NCBI GenBank assembly: GCA_004558205.1
Contig: SFDM01000028.1
Span: forward strand, 1-42,334
Direction of reading: 5' to 3'
Origin: Pyramidobacter piscolens
Lineage (GTDB): Bacteria; Synergistota; Synergistia; Synergistales; Dethiosulfovibrionaceae
DNA: 42,334 nt
In this document: positions 27,580-36,303 of the stretch, in pieces
Position numbering within the stretch: the stretch's first letter is position 1
Layout: every line of letters starts with the position of its first letter
Notes under the pieces: generated by a model
Database searches by the model: none
What the model was told of the DNA's origin: nothing
What the model saw: only the letters and a program-made list of their open reading frames with translations
Program-made: the position numbers and the translations under genes

Positions 27580-28557
27580 ATGAAAAAATCTTTATACGCG
27601 TTTATCCTTGCTTCAGCTCTTCTTACCGCTTCCACTGCCGGCGCCGCCGAAGTCACGCTTACGCTCGGGCACATCGTAAAACCCGACGGTCCGGTGGCCG
27701 TCGCAGCGGTCCGTCTCGCCCAGTTGGTCAAAGAACGTACAGACGGACAAGTCGTCATCGAAGTTTACGATTCCAGTACTCTCGGCAGCCAGAGAGATCT
27801 GCTGGAAGGGCTCCAAATCGGCACGGTGGACATGACCCTGAGCTCGCCAGCCATCATGTCTTCACTAACGCCAAAAATTTCCGTGTTCGATCTGCCCTAT
27901 ATCTTCAGAGATGCAACCCACGCCTATCGCGTACTGGACGGAGAAATCGGCGCGTCGATTTTCGCCGAGGGGGAGAGCTTCGGCTACGCCTGTATCAGCG
28001 TGTGGGAAAACGGGTTCAGGCATACCACAAATAACAAGCATGAAATCAAGACTCCCGCTGACTTTCAGGGCTTGAAGATCCGTGTTCCCGAGAGCAAGGT
28101 TTACCTTGAAATGATCAAAGCGCTGGGAGCCAACCCCACTCCCATGGCTTTCGGAGAACTTTTCAGCGCCCTTCAGAACGGAACGGTGGACGGCCAGGAA
28201 AACCCGATCTCTCAGAGCTACTCTTCTCGTTTCCAGGAAGTGCAGAAATACATGACGCTGGACGGCCATATTTATGCCTGCAATCCTCTGCTGATCAGCC
28301 TTACAGCAAAAGCCAAGCTTTCCGACGAACAGTATCAGGTGCTCGTGAAAACGGCTAATGAAGTTAGAGACTGGCAGAGAGCTCTCGTGGCCAAGAGCGA
28401 GGACGATATGATGCAGAAAATGACCGAGGTTGGAATGAAGATCACCGCGCTCACCGCTGAAGAAAAAGCCGTTTTTTCCGCCGCCGTGTCGCCCGTGTGG
28501 AGCATGTTTGAAGGCAGCCTGAGTAAAGACTTGATCGAAAAAATCTCGAAATATTAA
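27580..28557 (+). CDS. dctP: TRAP transporter solute-binding protein (DctP)
   Basis: Periplasmic receptor of a TRAP transporter. Signal peptide: MKKSLYAFILASALLTASTA, with cleavage after AGA. Mature features: LTLGHIVKPDGPVAVAAVRL, GTVDMTLSSPAIMSS, DLPYIFRDATHAYRV, and the conserved LKIRVPESKVYLEMIKALGA region, where the Arg usually binds the substrate carboxylate. GTVDGQENP is another family signature. The downstream enzyme suggests D-tartrate or a related sugar-acid as ligand. Shine-Dalgarno agaaggg. A strong hairpin follows the gene and would raise the level of dctP relative to the membrane genes. Confidence 0.95.
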   Translation: MKKSLYAFILASALLTASTAGAAEVTLTLGHIVKPDGPVAVAAVRLAQLVKERTDGQVVIEVYDSSTLGSQRDLLEGLQIGTVDMTLSSPAIMSSLTPKISVFDLPYIFRDATHAYRVLDGEIGASIFAEGESFGYACISVWENGFRHTTNNKHEIKTPADFQGLKIRVPESKVYLEMIKALGANPTPMAFGELFSALQNGTVDGQENPISQSYSSRFQEVQKYMTLDGHIYACNPLLISLTAKAKLSDEQYQVLVKTANEVRDWQRALVAKSEDDMMQKMTEVGMKITALTAEEKAVFSAAVSPVWSMFEGSLSKDLIEKISKY

Positions 28558-28560
28558 CAG

Positions 28561-28616
28561 AGAAAATGCTGGTGAAACATCCCAGCTGTTTTGGAATGTT
28601 TCACCAGCATTTTTTA
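28561..28616 (+). terminator. Strong hairpin terminator / attenuator between dctP and dctQ
   Basis: aaaatgctggtgaaacat (28563-28580) pairs exactly with atgtttcaccagcatttt (28596-28613), followed by T. It lies inside the transport operon, 160 bp before dctQ, so partial readthrough would set the ratio of binding protein to membrane subunits. A short frame at 28591-28773 starts in this stem and is not convincing. Confidence 0.85.
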
Positions 28617-28777
28617 CCTGGACGTACTTTTTCACGTCCTCTGCGGCGCATTCTTCATCAGGCTGCATCTCTTTGAAGAAGCACTTGAGATTTTTGAAAA
28701 AACTCCGGCCGGAGAGAAAACCCGCTGGCTGAACAACCGCTTTTCAGAACTATTTCCTAAAAAAATGAGGTGAATTT

Positions 28778-29266
28778 ATGAACCGTTTCATACAACTGAA
28801 CGACCTTATCGTCCGCGCTGCCAAGTTCTGCGCCATTGCCGCTTTTATCGTTATGGTCGTCTCATCGTCGCTTCAGATCGTCTTCCGTTTTATCCTCAAC
28901 ATACCCCTGCCTTGGAGCGAAGAACTGTCACGATATGCCTTCGTATGGTCCACAACCCTTGGAATCAGCATCTATATGAGAGGGAGAAAACACTCTTCCG
29001 TAGATATCCTGGAAAACTTTCTGCCACAGGGAGCGCGCAGAGGCCTCTTCGTCGTGATCGACCTGCTCTGCGAGGTCTTTTTCGCGATCATGATATTCGG
29101 GGGAATCAAAATGGTATCCGTCACCATGCGCCAAATTTCACCGTCGCTAAGCATTCCCATGGGATATATGTACCTCTCCATTCCCATCAGCGGGCTCATC
29201 ATGGCGCTAATGTCCGCTGAAAACCTGCTGAAACTTTTCTGTTCTCCCCAAGGAGGTCAAAATTAA
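28778..29266 (+). CDS. dctQ: TRAP transporter small membrane subunit (DctQ)
   Basis: The 162-residue protein has four hydrophobic segments (about 14-34, 48-66, 90-110, 128-148) and the DctQ motif IPLPWSEELSRYAFVWSTTL. DctQ joins the large subunit DctM to form the membrane part of the sodium-driven TRAP importer. ATG 28778 follows atgaggtg. It ends directly against dctM. Confidence 0.93.
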   Translation: MNRFIQLNDLIVRAAKFCAIAAFIVMVVSSSLQIVFRFILNIPLPWSEELSRYAFVWSTTLGISIYMRGRKHSSVDILENFLPQGARRGLFVVIDLLCEVFFAIMIFGGIKMVSVTMRQISPSLSIPMGYMYLSIPISGLIMALMSAENLLKLFCSPQGGQN

Positions 29267-30544
29267 ATGGCCGTTACCGCCCTCTTTGCCGTTCTCGCTC
29301 TCGGATTGATATTGGGTCTTCCGATCGCCGTCGCCCTAGGCCTTTCGACAGCAGCCTCCATACTCGCTCAGGGCCGACTGCCCCTGACGCTGGTGGCACA
29401 GCGCCTGTTCACTTCGAACGACTCCTTTTCCCTGCTGGCCGTGCCCTTTTTTATGATGGCGGGCACCATTATGACTCGCGGGGGCATTTCAAAGCGCCTT
29501 ATCGCCTTCGCAAATACCCTCGTAGGTTGGATTAGCGGGGGGCTCGCCATGGTCGCGACCGTAACGTCCATGTTCTTCGCCGCCATTTCTGGTTCGTCGT
29601 CCGCAACGGTGGCCGCCGTCGGTTCCGCTCTGATCCCAGAGATGAAGAAAAACGGCTACGACGTCGAATTTTCCGCAGCTGTCTGCGCCGCCGCAGGTTC
29701 CACAGGCATCGTCATTCCTCCCAGCGTCAGCATGGTCCTGTACTGCATCGCCGCCGGCGTTTCGGTAGGCGACGCTTTTATGGCCGCCGTGGTTCCCGGC
29801 ATACTGATGGGCCTTTCCATCATGGTCATTATCTACTTCAAGGCCCAAAAACACGGCTACGCTAGAAACAAACGAGTGGCGCTCAAAGAGGTGTTCTCAA
29901 CTTTTATCAACAGCTTCTGGGGACTCCTGACGCCCGTCATCATTATCGGAGGCATCTACGGAGGCATCTTCACCGCTACGGAAGCGGCCGCCGCTTCCGT
30001 TATCTACGCCTTTTTTGTAAGTACGTTTATCTACAGAGAACTCAAGCTCAAGGACATCCCAGACATCATCATGGAGTCCATCAAATCTACAGCCATCGTC
30101 ATGTTCATCATGAATGCCGCGGGGCTGCTGAGCTGGATCATCACCGTCAACAGAGTGCCCCAGGCGATCACTTCACTGTTCCTCGCCATTTCAGGCAATA
30201 CCTATGTGCTGCTTCTGCTCATCAACATTCTGCTGTTGGTCGTCGGCGTCTTTATGAACGCCTCACCGGCAGTCATCATCCTCGCTCCAATTCTGGTGCC
30301 TATCGTGCAGTCCCTAGGCATCGACAAGGTACTCTTCGGTGTAATCATGATCGTCAACCTTGCGATCGGAACGATAACACCGCCCGTAGGGGTGGACCTT
30401 TTCGTCGCTCAAAGCATCACAGGCCTGCCGTTGACCACCATCGTCAAGAACATCTGGCCCTACATCGTCGGCCTTCTGTTGGTACTGATGCTGGTGACCT
30501 ACATTCCTCAAATCGCCCTGTTCCTGCCCAATCTTGTGAAATAA
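29267..30544 (+). CDS. dctM: TRAP transporter large membrane subunit (DctM)
   Basis: The 425-residue, very hydrophobic protein has the DctM signatures PFFMMAGTIMTRGGISKRLI, AAISGSSSATVAAVGSALIP and STGIVIPPSVSMVLYCIAAG, with about 11-12 membrane helices and a late repeat INIVLL-type helix pair plus GTITPPVGVDLFVAQS. It is the translocating subunit that couples uptake to the sodium gradient. ATG 29267 directly follows the dctQ stop, with aaggagg at the end of dctQ. Followed after 27 bp by the dehydratase gene. Confidence 0.95.
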   Translation: MAVTALFAVLALGLILGLPIAVALGLSTAASILAQGRLPLTLVAQRLFTSNDSFSLLAVPFFMMAGTIMTRGGISKRLIAFANTLVGWISGGLAMVATVTSMFFAAISGSSSATVAAVGSALIPEMKKNGYDVEFSAAVCAAAGSTGIVIPPSVSMVLYCIAAGVSVGDAFMAAVVPGILMGLSIMVIIYFKAQKHGYARNKRVALKEVFSTFINSFWGLLTPVIIIGGIYGGIFTATEAAAASVIYAFFVSTFIYRELKLKDIPDIIMESIKSTAIVMFIMNAAGLLSWIITVNRVPQAITSLFLAISGNTYVLLLLINILLLVVGVFMNASPAVIILAPILVPIVQSLGIDKVLFGVIMIVNLAIGTITPPVGVDLFVAQSITGLPLTTIVKNIWPYIVGLLLVLMLVTYIPQIALFLPNLVK

Positions 30545-30571
30545 AAAGATTCTTACTTTTGGAGGGAATCC

Positions 30572-31735
30572 ATGAAGATACTTGAAATAAGAGAAAAGAA
30601 AGTTGGTTTCAGCACTAGTATCAGAAACTCCGTCGTCGACTTCAGCGAAGTGACCGGCAGCATCGTGGCCATCGTGACGGATGTGATCCGCGGCGGAAAA
30701 CCTGTCGTAGGGCTTGGTTTCAACTCAATCGGCCGCTACGCCCAAAGCGAAATTATCATGAACCGCCTGGTTCCCCGCATCATGAGAACTAAGCCCGAGG
30801 ATTTGCTGAACGACGCCGGAACCAACTTCGTGCCTGAAAAGATCTTTAAGGTCATGCTCAAAAACGAAAAACCCGGCGGGCACGGAGACCGGGCTCACGC
30901 CGTCGGCGCCGTGGAAATGGCTTTGTGGGACGCCGTGGCCAAAATAGAAGAGAAGCCGCTCTGGAAACACCTGAGCGACGCCTATAACAGCGGCGCCTGC
31001 GACGAAAAAGTCTTTACCTATGCCGCAGGAGGCTACTATTATCCCGGCAAGGGAGTCGAAGCATTGAAGAATGAAATAAAATCCTATTTGGATCGCGGCT
31101 TCACCAAGGTGAAGATCAAAATTGCCGGAGCCTCCATGAAAGAGGATCTTGAAAGAATCGAAGCCGTGATCGGCCTCCTGGGCGACGGCAGCCATGTGGG
31201 CGTAGACGCCAACGGGCGCCTCAGCCCTCAGGAGGCTCTCGAATATGGGCGCGCTATGGCTGACTACAACCTCATGTGGTATGAGGAACCTGGTGACCCG
31301 CTGGATTACCAGCTCAACGCCGTCCTTGCGGGACAATACCGCGGCGCGATCGCCACGGGGGAAAACCTGTTCTCCATGCAGGATATCCGCAACCTTCTGC
31401 GTTACGGCGGAATGCGTTCCGAGCGCGATTTCATACAAATGGACTGTGGTTTAGCCTACGGGCTCACAGAGTTCATGAAAACACTGAAGGTCATGGACAC
31501 CATGGGATGGACTCCACGGCGCTGCGTGCCGCACGGCGGTCACCAATTCTGCCTTCAGATCGCCGCTGGGCTGCAGCTTGGAGGCAACGAGTGCTACCCC
31601 GACGTTTTCCAGCCCTTCGGCGGCTTCGGCGACAAAGTACAGATCGTCGACGGCTACGCGACCCCTTCTGACGCCCTAGGAATCGGCATCGAAGAGAAGA
31701 ACAACCTGTACAAGAAATTTAAGGCCATCCTATAA
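30572..31735 (+). CDS. tarD: D-tartrate dehydratase-like enzyme (enolase superfamily)
   Basis: The reaction would be D-tartrate to oxaloacetate plus water. The sequence follows the known Bradyrhizobium D-tartrate dehydratase closely: GLGFNSIGRYAQ, NEKPGGHGDRAHAVGAVEMA, TYAAGGYYYPGKG, WYEEPGDPLDY, RYGGMRSERD, CVPHGGHQFCLQIAAGLQLG. Residues matching the catalytic set are K183 (of KIK), the metal ligands D212, E238 and E264, and H321. The 387-residue length agrees. The gene follows dctPQM with a ggaggg Shine-Dalgarno, and a terminator closes the operon. Family recall, not a database search, supports the exact substrate; another tartrate-like sugar acid is possible. Confidence 0.85.
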   Translation: MKILEIREKKVGFSTSIRNSVVDFSEVTGSIVAIVTDVIRGGKPVVGLGFNSIGRYAQSEIIMNRLVPRIMRTKPEDLLNDAGTNFVPEKIFKVMLKNEKPGGHGDRAHAVGAVEMALWDAVAKIEEKPLWKHLSDAYNSGACDEKVFTYAAGGYYYPGKGVEALKNEIKSYLDRGFTKVKIKIAGASMKEDLERIEAVIGLLGDGSHVGVDANGRLSPQEALEYGRAMADYNLMWYEEPGDPLDYQLNAVLAGQYRGAIATGENLFSMQDIRNLLRYGGMRSERDFIQMDCGLAYGLTEFMKTLKVMDTMGWTPRRCVPHGGHQFCLQIAAGLQLGGNECYPDVFQPFGGFGDKVQIVDGYATPSDALGIGIEEKNNLYKKFKAIL

Positions 31736-31736
31736 C

Positions 31737-31782
31737 AAAGGAACCGGATTGAAGAGCACAGGCTTCAATCCGGTTCCTTTTA
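31737..31782 (+). terminator. Terminator of the TRAP-dehydratase operon
   Basis: aaaggaaccggattgaag pairs exactly with cttcaatccggttccttt (31763-31780), then T. Eighteen-base-pair stem. Confidence 0.93.
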
Positions 31783-31878
31783 CTTTGTTAATTTTTTTCA
31801 TACTTCGTCTCTTTTTATTCCAATTCACCTCGGCATAAAGCAGTCTTCCCGCTCCGCAGACGTGCGTCCTAAATAGGA

Positions 31879-32232
31879 TCATCGGGGCCAATCATCGGGG
31901 ACGTGTTCGCTTCCCCATCTGCAAACAGCGCTCAAAACAGGCATCAGCGTTTTCCCCTTTTCAGACAAAGAATATTCGACTTTTGGGGGGACTTGAGGAT
32001 ACTCTCTGCACAGGATCATCTGATCCGCTTCAAGTTCCTTCAACTGATGACTCAACATTTTATGAGTCACTTTTCCTAAAGCCCGTTTTAATTCGCCGTA
32101 TCTCAAAATTTCCTTTTTCCAGAGCCAAAATAAAATGTGCATTTTCCATTTCCCGTCAATTAATGAGATGGCATAAGCAAAGGGGCGCACGTTTACTTCT
32201 TTTTCTTTGCAGCTCTGCGTTGCTTGGATCAT
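31879..32232 (-). CDS. HxlR-family transcriptional regulator
   Basis: The 117-residue winged-helix protein has the HxlR pattern: SLIDGKWKMHILFWLWKKEI, LRYGELKRALGKVTHKMLSH, QLKELEADQMILCREYPQVP, PKVEYSLSEKGKTLMPVL. A Cys at residue 8 and another in the helix could sense redox or electrophiles as in some relatives. ATG 32232 follows aggagag. It is divergent from an Old Yellow Enzyme gene across 123 bp containing a long palindrome, so it probably represses both. The inducer might be an electrophilic substrate of the oxidoreductase; this is inferred. Confidence 0.92.
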   Translation of the reverse strand: MIQATQSCKEKEVNVRPFAYAISLIDGKWKMHILFWLWKKEILRYGELKRALGKVTHKMLSHQLKELEADQMILCREYPQVPPKVEYSLSEKGKTLMPVLSAVCRWGSEHVPDDWPR

Positions 32233-32247
32233 TCTTCAATCTCTCCT

Positions 32248-32268
32248 TTTAGATAGTATCTATCTAAA
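32248..32268. promoter_or_regulatory. HxlR operator candidate
   Basis: tttagatag-tat-ctatctaaa: 9-bp perfect inverted arms with a 3-bp centre, 16 bp upstream of the hxlR start codon and between the two divergent genes. Confidence 0.72.
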
Positions 32269-32355
32269 AAGTGTGTTCTAACGAAATAAAGCATAGCATG
32301 CTACCATGGAAACAGCAAGATATAAGAATCGCTCAACGCCAGAGGGGGAAAATAA

Positions 32356-33411
32356 ATGCGTATTTTCGACACTCCAATCAGGATTAAGAATCTTGAGCTC
32401 CGCAACAGGCTTGTCATGCCGCCGATGGCGACGGCTCAATCTGGGATGGATGGGCAGGTAACGGAACAACTCTGTAATTACTATGATGAAAAGTCGCGAG
32501 GCGGTTATATCGGCTTGATTATTACAGAGCACAGTTTTATCAGCCCGGAAGGAAGGGCGAGCAAGGGACAATTGTCCATAGCGAACGACGGCGATGTTGC
32601 GGGATTATCGAGGTTGACGGGCACTATCCATACAAACGGCGCAAAAGTCATGGCGCAGCTGAATCACGCCGGAGGCGCGGCCTCAGAAAAAATTACGGGA
32701 TACGCGCCGCTCGGCGCAAGCGCCGTCAGGCTGCCGCGAATGCCGGCGGTGGAACCGGCGCCTCGGGAAATGACGCTGCCGGAGATAGATAAGGTCATTT
32801 CCGACTTCGCGCAGGCGGCTCAACGGGCCAAGAAAGCGGGATTTGACGGGGTGGAAATCCACTCTGCGCACGGATATCTGTTGAATCAATTTTTTTCGCC
32901 GTTAACGAATCAGCGCACCGACAGATATGGGGGAAAGACTATCGGCGGCAGAATAAGGCTCCACTTGGAAATTATCGAAGCCATCCGCGCCGCCGCCGGA
33001 AAGGACTATCCTCTCGCCCTGCGGCTCGGAGCCTGCGACTATATGGACGGCGGGACCACGATCGAGGACAGCGTGCTTTCCGCAAAAGAATTCGAGAAAG
33101 CGGGCGTAGATTTATTAGATATTTCAGGCGGGCTATGTTCGTACATCCGCCCCGGCGTGACGGAACAGGGCTATTTCAGCGAAATTTCCGAAGCGGTCAA
33201 AAGGTCTGTCTCCGTGCCAGTTCTACTAACCGGCGGCATTGTTGACGCGGCCGCCGCCGAAAAGTTACTGGCAGAAAACAAGGCGGATTTGATTGGCGTC
33301 GGCAGAGCCATGCTTAAAAATTCGGAATGGGCTAAAAATGCGAATCTCCTTGAAAAACACGCTATCATGACCGGGGCCGACTCCGGCATTGGCCATGAAA
33401 CCGCAAAATAG
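32356..33411 (+). CDS. Old Yellow Enzyme-family NAD(P)H:flavin oxidoreductase
   Basis: An FMN TIM-barrel enzyme of 351 residues. Motifs seen: LELRNRLVMPPMAT near the N-terminus, VMAQLNHAGGAAS, the substrate- and FMN-binding GFDGVEIHSAHGYLLNQFFS, NQRTDRYGG, the LLTGGIVDA phosphate-binding strand and GVGRAMLKN. It stops after the barrel, so it lacks the iron-sulfur and NAD domains of larger relatives such as enoate reductases. Reduction of an activated C=C bond is expected; the substrate is not evident. Shine-Dalgarno agaggggg. Divergent from hxlR and probably regulated by it. Confidence 0.93.
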   Translation: MRIFDTPIRIKNLELRNRLVMPPMATAQSGMDGQVTEQLCNYYDEKSRGGYIGLIITEHSFISPEGRASKGQLSIANDGDVAGLSRLTGTIHTNGAKVMAQLNHAGGAASEKITGYAPLGASAVRLPRMPAVEPAPREMTLPEIDKVISDFAQAAQRAKKAGFDGVEIHSAHGYLLNQFFSPLTNQRTDRYGGKTIGGRIRLHLEIIEAIRAAAGKDYPLALRLGACDYMDGGTTIEDSVLSAKEFEKAGVDLLDISGGLCSYIRPGVTEQGYFSEISEAVKRSVSVPVLLTGGIVDAAAAEKLLAENKADLIGVGRAMLKNSEWAKNANLLEKHAIMTGADSGIGHETAK

Positions 33412-33720
33412 GCAGGGCGCCCCATGGAGACAGCCGCCGGGATTGCGGCCAGAGCAGCTCAATATTTTTAATATTTTAAAGACTGTGCCAGCACAATATA
33501 TTGCACGTCGTCGAGATCTGATGTATACTTAAAATATGTTTTAGTATAATGGGTAAAATGTTGAAAAATGAAATGCCGTCGAAGCGCTTGCGAATAATCG
33601 ATGCGGCAAGCGTGCCGGAAGAAGCCCCCCCCCTCTCCCACCAAACTTCCTCGACTGTTTTCAGAAAAGCTGCGCGGGTGTATCTGAACCAAAAGTACTG
33701 TGGGCCGAGGAGGAATGCCT
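33412..33720. other. Intergenic region before the EAL protein gene
   Basis: No gene supported. An AT-rich stretch with several TA-rich -10-like boxes (tatactt at 33524, tataat at 33545) lies around 33520-33550 and could hold the promoter of the EAL gene. A Shine-Dalgarno gaggagg sits at 33708. Confidence 0.4.
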
Positions 33721-35976
33721 ATGAACGCGAAACCGGAAACACGACGAATCTTCACCACCTTCGTGGTGCCGATCATACTGGCGCTGACCGCCGTCGTCAG
33801 CATGCTGCTGTTCCAGAACTGCACCGTCACGTTGACGAGGGAACGGGCCTATCAGTCGCTGGCCGATTCGGCGCAGGAACAGACCATAATCCTGCGCGAA
33901 ATATTCGACGGGCGTTTCTCTGTTCTGGCAACCTTCGCGAACAGCCTGGCAAAGCAGCCGAACAGGCCTACGCTGGAGAATATCACCGCTCGGATGAGCG
34001 CCATCGTGGAGGCTTCGGACTTCGAAAACATGGCCGTCGCCAAAACGGACGGCGTCGCCCATACCGACGACGGACAGACCGACGATTCCTCCGACCGTTT
34101 CTATATGACCGAGGCTCTGGCCGGCCGCAGAGCCATCCAAAAGCTGACGGACAGCAGGCTGTACGGGAAAAACCGACTGGTGCTCTCGGTTCCCATCTAT
34201 AAAGACAAAAAGGTTGAAGGCGCCGTCATGGGAAGCTTCTCCGACATGGACGTTCAGAAGCTTCTCGTCTCTTCCGCCTTCTCTGGAAACGCTTATTCCT
34301 TCCTGTGCGACCTTTCCGGCCAAATTATCGTCATGGCGGAGACCCCGCTGCTGATACAGGAGACGGATAATTTTTACGAGAAATTCGCCGATATGAAGCT
34401 TGAGAATGGCGCCACGGTCGAAAGCATCAAGGACGACACTCGAAACGGGCGCAGCGGAGTCGTGGCCTATTCCATCGATAATGAAAAGCGCTATGCCGTT
34501 TATCAGCCCACGAAAATCAACGACTGGTACATCTTCAACGTGGTGTCAGCCGCGGTGGTGGATATGGCGGTTGCCAGGCAGAATCGGCTGGGCTTCATCT
34601 GTATCGGAGCCGTCTCCGCCTGCGCTGTGCTGCTGCTGGTCATCATGGCGCACAGGGAAAAACGCCGCGTGAGCGATTTAAAACGGATGCAGGAGCAGCA
34701 GCTTGTCTACTACCGAACCGATCCCGTAACGGGGCTTCTTAACGCTCCCGGTTTTACCAACGCCGTCGCGGAGGCGCTGCGCGCCCTTCCCGAGGCTCAA
34801 TTCTGCGCGATGTTGGACTTCGGCATTCTCGATTTTAATCAGTACAACGTTTCCTTCGGCAGCCCCGCGGGAGACGCCGTGCTGCGAAGCGCGGCCCAGA
34901 CGCTTCGGGATCACTGCATGAGGGAGCAGCCCTGCGCCTGCCTTTCCAGCGACCGCTTCGCCGTCCTCGTGTACGACTGCGCCGATCAGCCTGAGCTTCT
35001 GAAGCGAATCATGGAACTGGACGAGAAGCTGCACGCATCCGACGAATCTCGCCAACTTCAGCTGACTTACGGCGTGTATATCATTGACGATCGAACGCTC
35101 CCGGCGGAGACTCTGTGCGACCGCGCCGCGGCGGCGCGGCTGGAGCTTGCGGACAGCAAACATCGCATAGGCGTGTACGATCACAACGTCCACCGGCGCC
35201 AGATCGAGGATGCGCAGCTTGTGGCAAGCATGGACGAGAGTCTGCGGCGCGGGGAGTTTATCCCCTATTATCAGCCCAAATACAATGCGCGAACCGAACG
35301 CGCCGTCGGCGCGGAAGCGTTGGTACGCTGGATTCGCCCCGACGGCACGATCATTCCGCCTGACCGCTATATACGGCTCTTCGAGCAGAACGGGCTTATT
35401 ATCAGGCTGGACCTGCATATATTCAGGCAGGTCTGTCTGAAGCTCGCGGCCATGCCGGTTCCGGTCCCCGTGTCGGTCAACTTTTCCCGCGCGCACATGT
35501 ACGCCCCTGATTTTCCCGACACGCTTCTGAAGATCGCGGAGGAACTCGGCGCAGCCCCGCGGCTTTTAGAGATCGAGTTGACCGAGACGGCCTTTTTCGA
35601 GCAGCGCGACGTGCTGATGCAGAACATGAACCGCCTGCGGAAGCTGGGATTTCTCGTCTCCATAGATGATTTCGGCAGCGGATATTCCTCTCTCAATTTA
35701 CTCAAGAACGTCTCCTTCGACACGATAAAAATTGACCGCGAATTCTTCTCCGAGACAAAGGAACCGGGGCGTGGACAAATTGTCGTCAAAAGCGTGCTCG
35801 CTCTCGCCAAAGCGCTGAAAGTTCACACCGTGGCCGAGGGAGTGGAGACGCGGGAACAACTGGAATTCCTGCGTGAAAACGGCTGCGACACGATCCAAGG
35901 GTATTATTTCTCCCGTCCTATGCCTGAAGCGGAGTTTGACAAACTGCTGCGCAGCCAGAGAAACGCCTCCTTATAG
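33721..35976 (+). CDS. Membrane cyclic-di-GMP phosphodiesterase: dCache sensor, degenerate GGDEF, EAL
   Basis: Residues 12-32 and 291-310 are membrane helices enclosing a ~255-residue extracytoplasmic sensor of the Cache type (SLADSAQEQTIILREIFDGR, SDRFYMTEALAG). Residues ~330-490 are a GGDEF fold in which the signature is SSDRF (409-413) instead of GGDEF, so no cyclase activity is expected. The EAL domain is complete: EALVRW (532), ELTET, IDDFGSGYSSL, KIDREF, AEGVET, QGYYFSRPM. It should degrade c-di-GMP in response to an external ligand. ATG 33721 is 7 bp from gaggagg; the frame upstream is not used. Followed by repeat copy 5. Confidence 0.93.
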   Translation: MNAKPETRRIFTTFVVPIILALTAVVSMLLFQNCTVTLTRERAYQSLADSAQEQTIILREIFDGRFSVLATFANSLAKQPNRPTLENITARMSAIVEASDFENMAVAKTDGVAHTDDGQTDDSSDRFYMTEALAGRRAIQKLTDSRLYGKNRLVLSVPIYKDKKVEGAVMGSFSDMDVQKLLVSSAFSGNAYSFLCDLSGQIIVMAETPLLIQETDNFYEKFADMKLENGATVESIKDDTRNGRSGVVAYSIDNEKRYAVYQPTKINDWYIFNVVSAAVVDMAVARQNRLGFICIGAVSACAVLLLVIMAHREKRRVSDLKRMQEQQLVYYRTDPVTGLLNAPGFTNAVAEALRALPEAQFCAMLDFGILDFNQYNVSFGSPAGDAVLRSAAQTLRDHCMREQPCACLSSDRFAVLVYDCADQPELLKRIMELDEKLHASDESRQLQLTYGVYIIDDRTLPAETLCDRAAAARLELADSKHRIGVYDHNVHRRQIEDAQLVASMDESLRRGEFIPYYQPKYNARTERAVGAEALVRWIRPDGTIIPPDRYIRLFEQNGLIIRLDLHIFRQVCLKLAAMPVPVPVSVNFSRAHMYAPDFPDTLLKIAEELGAAPRLLEIELTETAFFEQRDVLMQNMNRLRKLGFLVSIDDFGSGYSSLNLLKNVSFDTIKIDREFFSETKEPGRGQIVVKSVLALAKALKVHTVAEGVETREQLEFLRENGCDTIQGYYFSRPMPEAEFDKLLRSQRNASL

Positions 35977-36014
35977 GCGCCCGCATACAGCCCCTTTCGG
36001 ATGGCTTTGTTTTT

Positions 36015-36282
36015 ACACTAAATTGCATTTAACGTGCTTAATATCAGATTGAGGATCAAAGTCAAAGGATTTCAACGCAAAGGTTAAAGAGAAAGGACGC
36101 AAAGGAAAAACAAAACCTATATTATTAATTAAAAACGAATTAGTGTGATGGTAATTTATGTATTTTGATTGATTTTGCGGCTCTAAAAGTCTTTTAAGGT
36201 TTTCCTTTGCGCCCTTTGCGTTGAAATCTTTTGACGCAGATCTTCGATTTGATGTTAAGCACGTCAATGGAGAATTAGTATC
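36015..36282. repeat. Dispersed ~280-bp repeat, copy 5
   Basis: Complete copy from acactaaattgcatttaacg to ggagaattagtatc. Compared with copy 4 it lacks the internal ggccgcaaagg insertion and a short right-end unit (gaacctttgc). Confidence 0.88.
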
Positions 36283-36303
36283 AGAAGCTCTGGGCCGGCG
36301 GAA

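Noticed and set aside
28591..28773. A 60-codon frame between dctP and dctQ
   Set aside because: It begins inside the terminator stem, has no ribosome site and no similarity I can recognise.
33549..34202. A 217-codon plus-strand frame overlapping the 5' end of the EAL gene
   Set aside because: It is the out-of-frame shadow of the sensor domain; the EAL protein frame has membrane helices and a proper Shine-Dalgarno.
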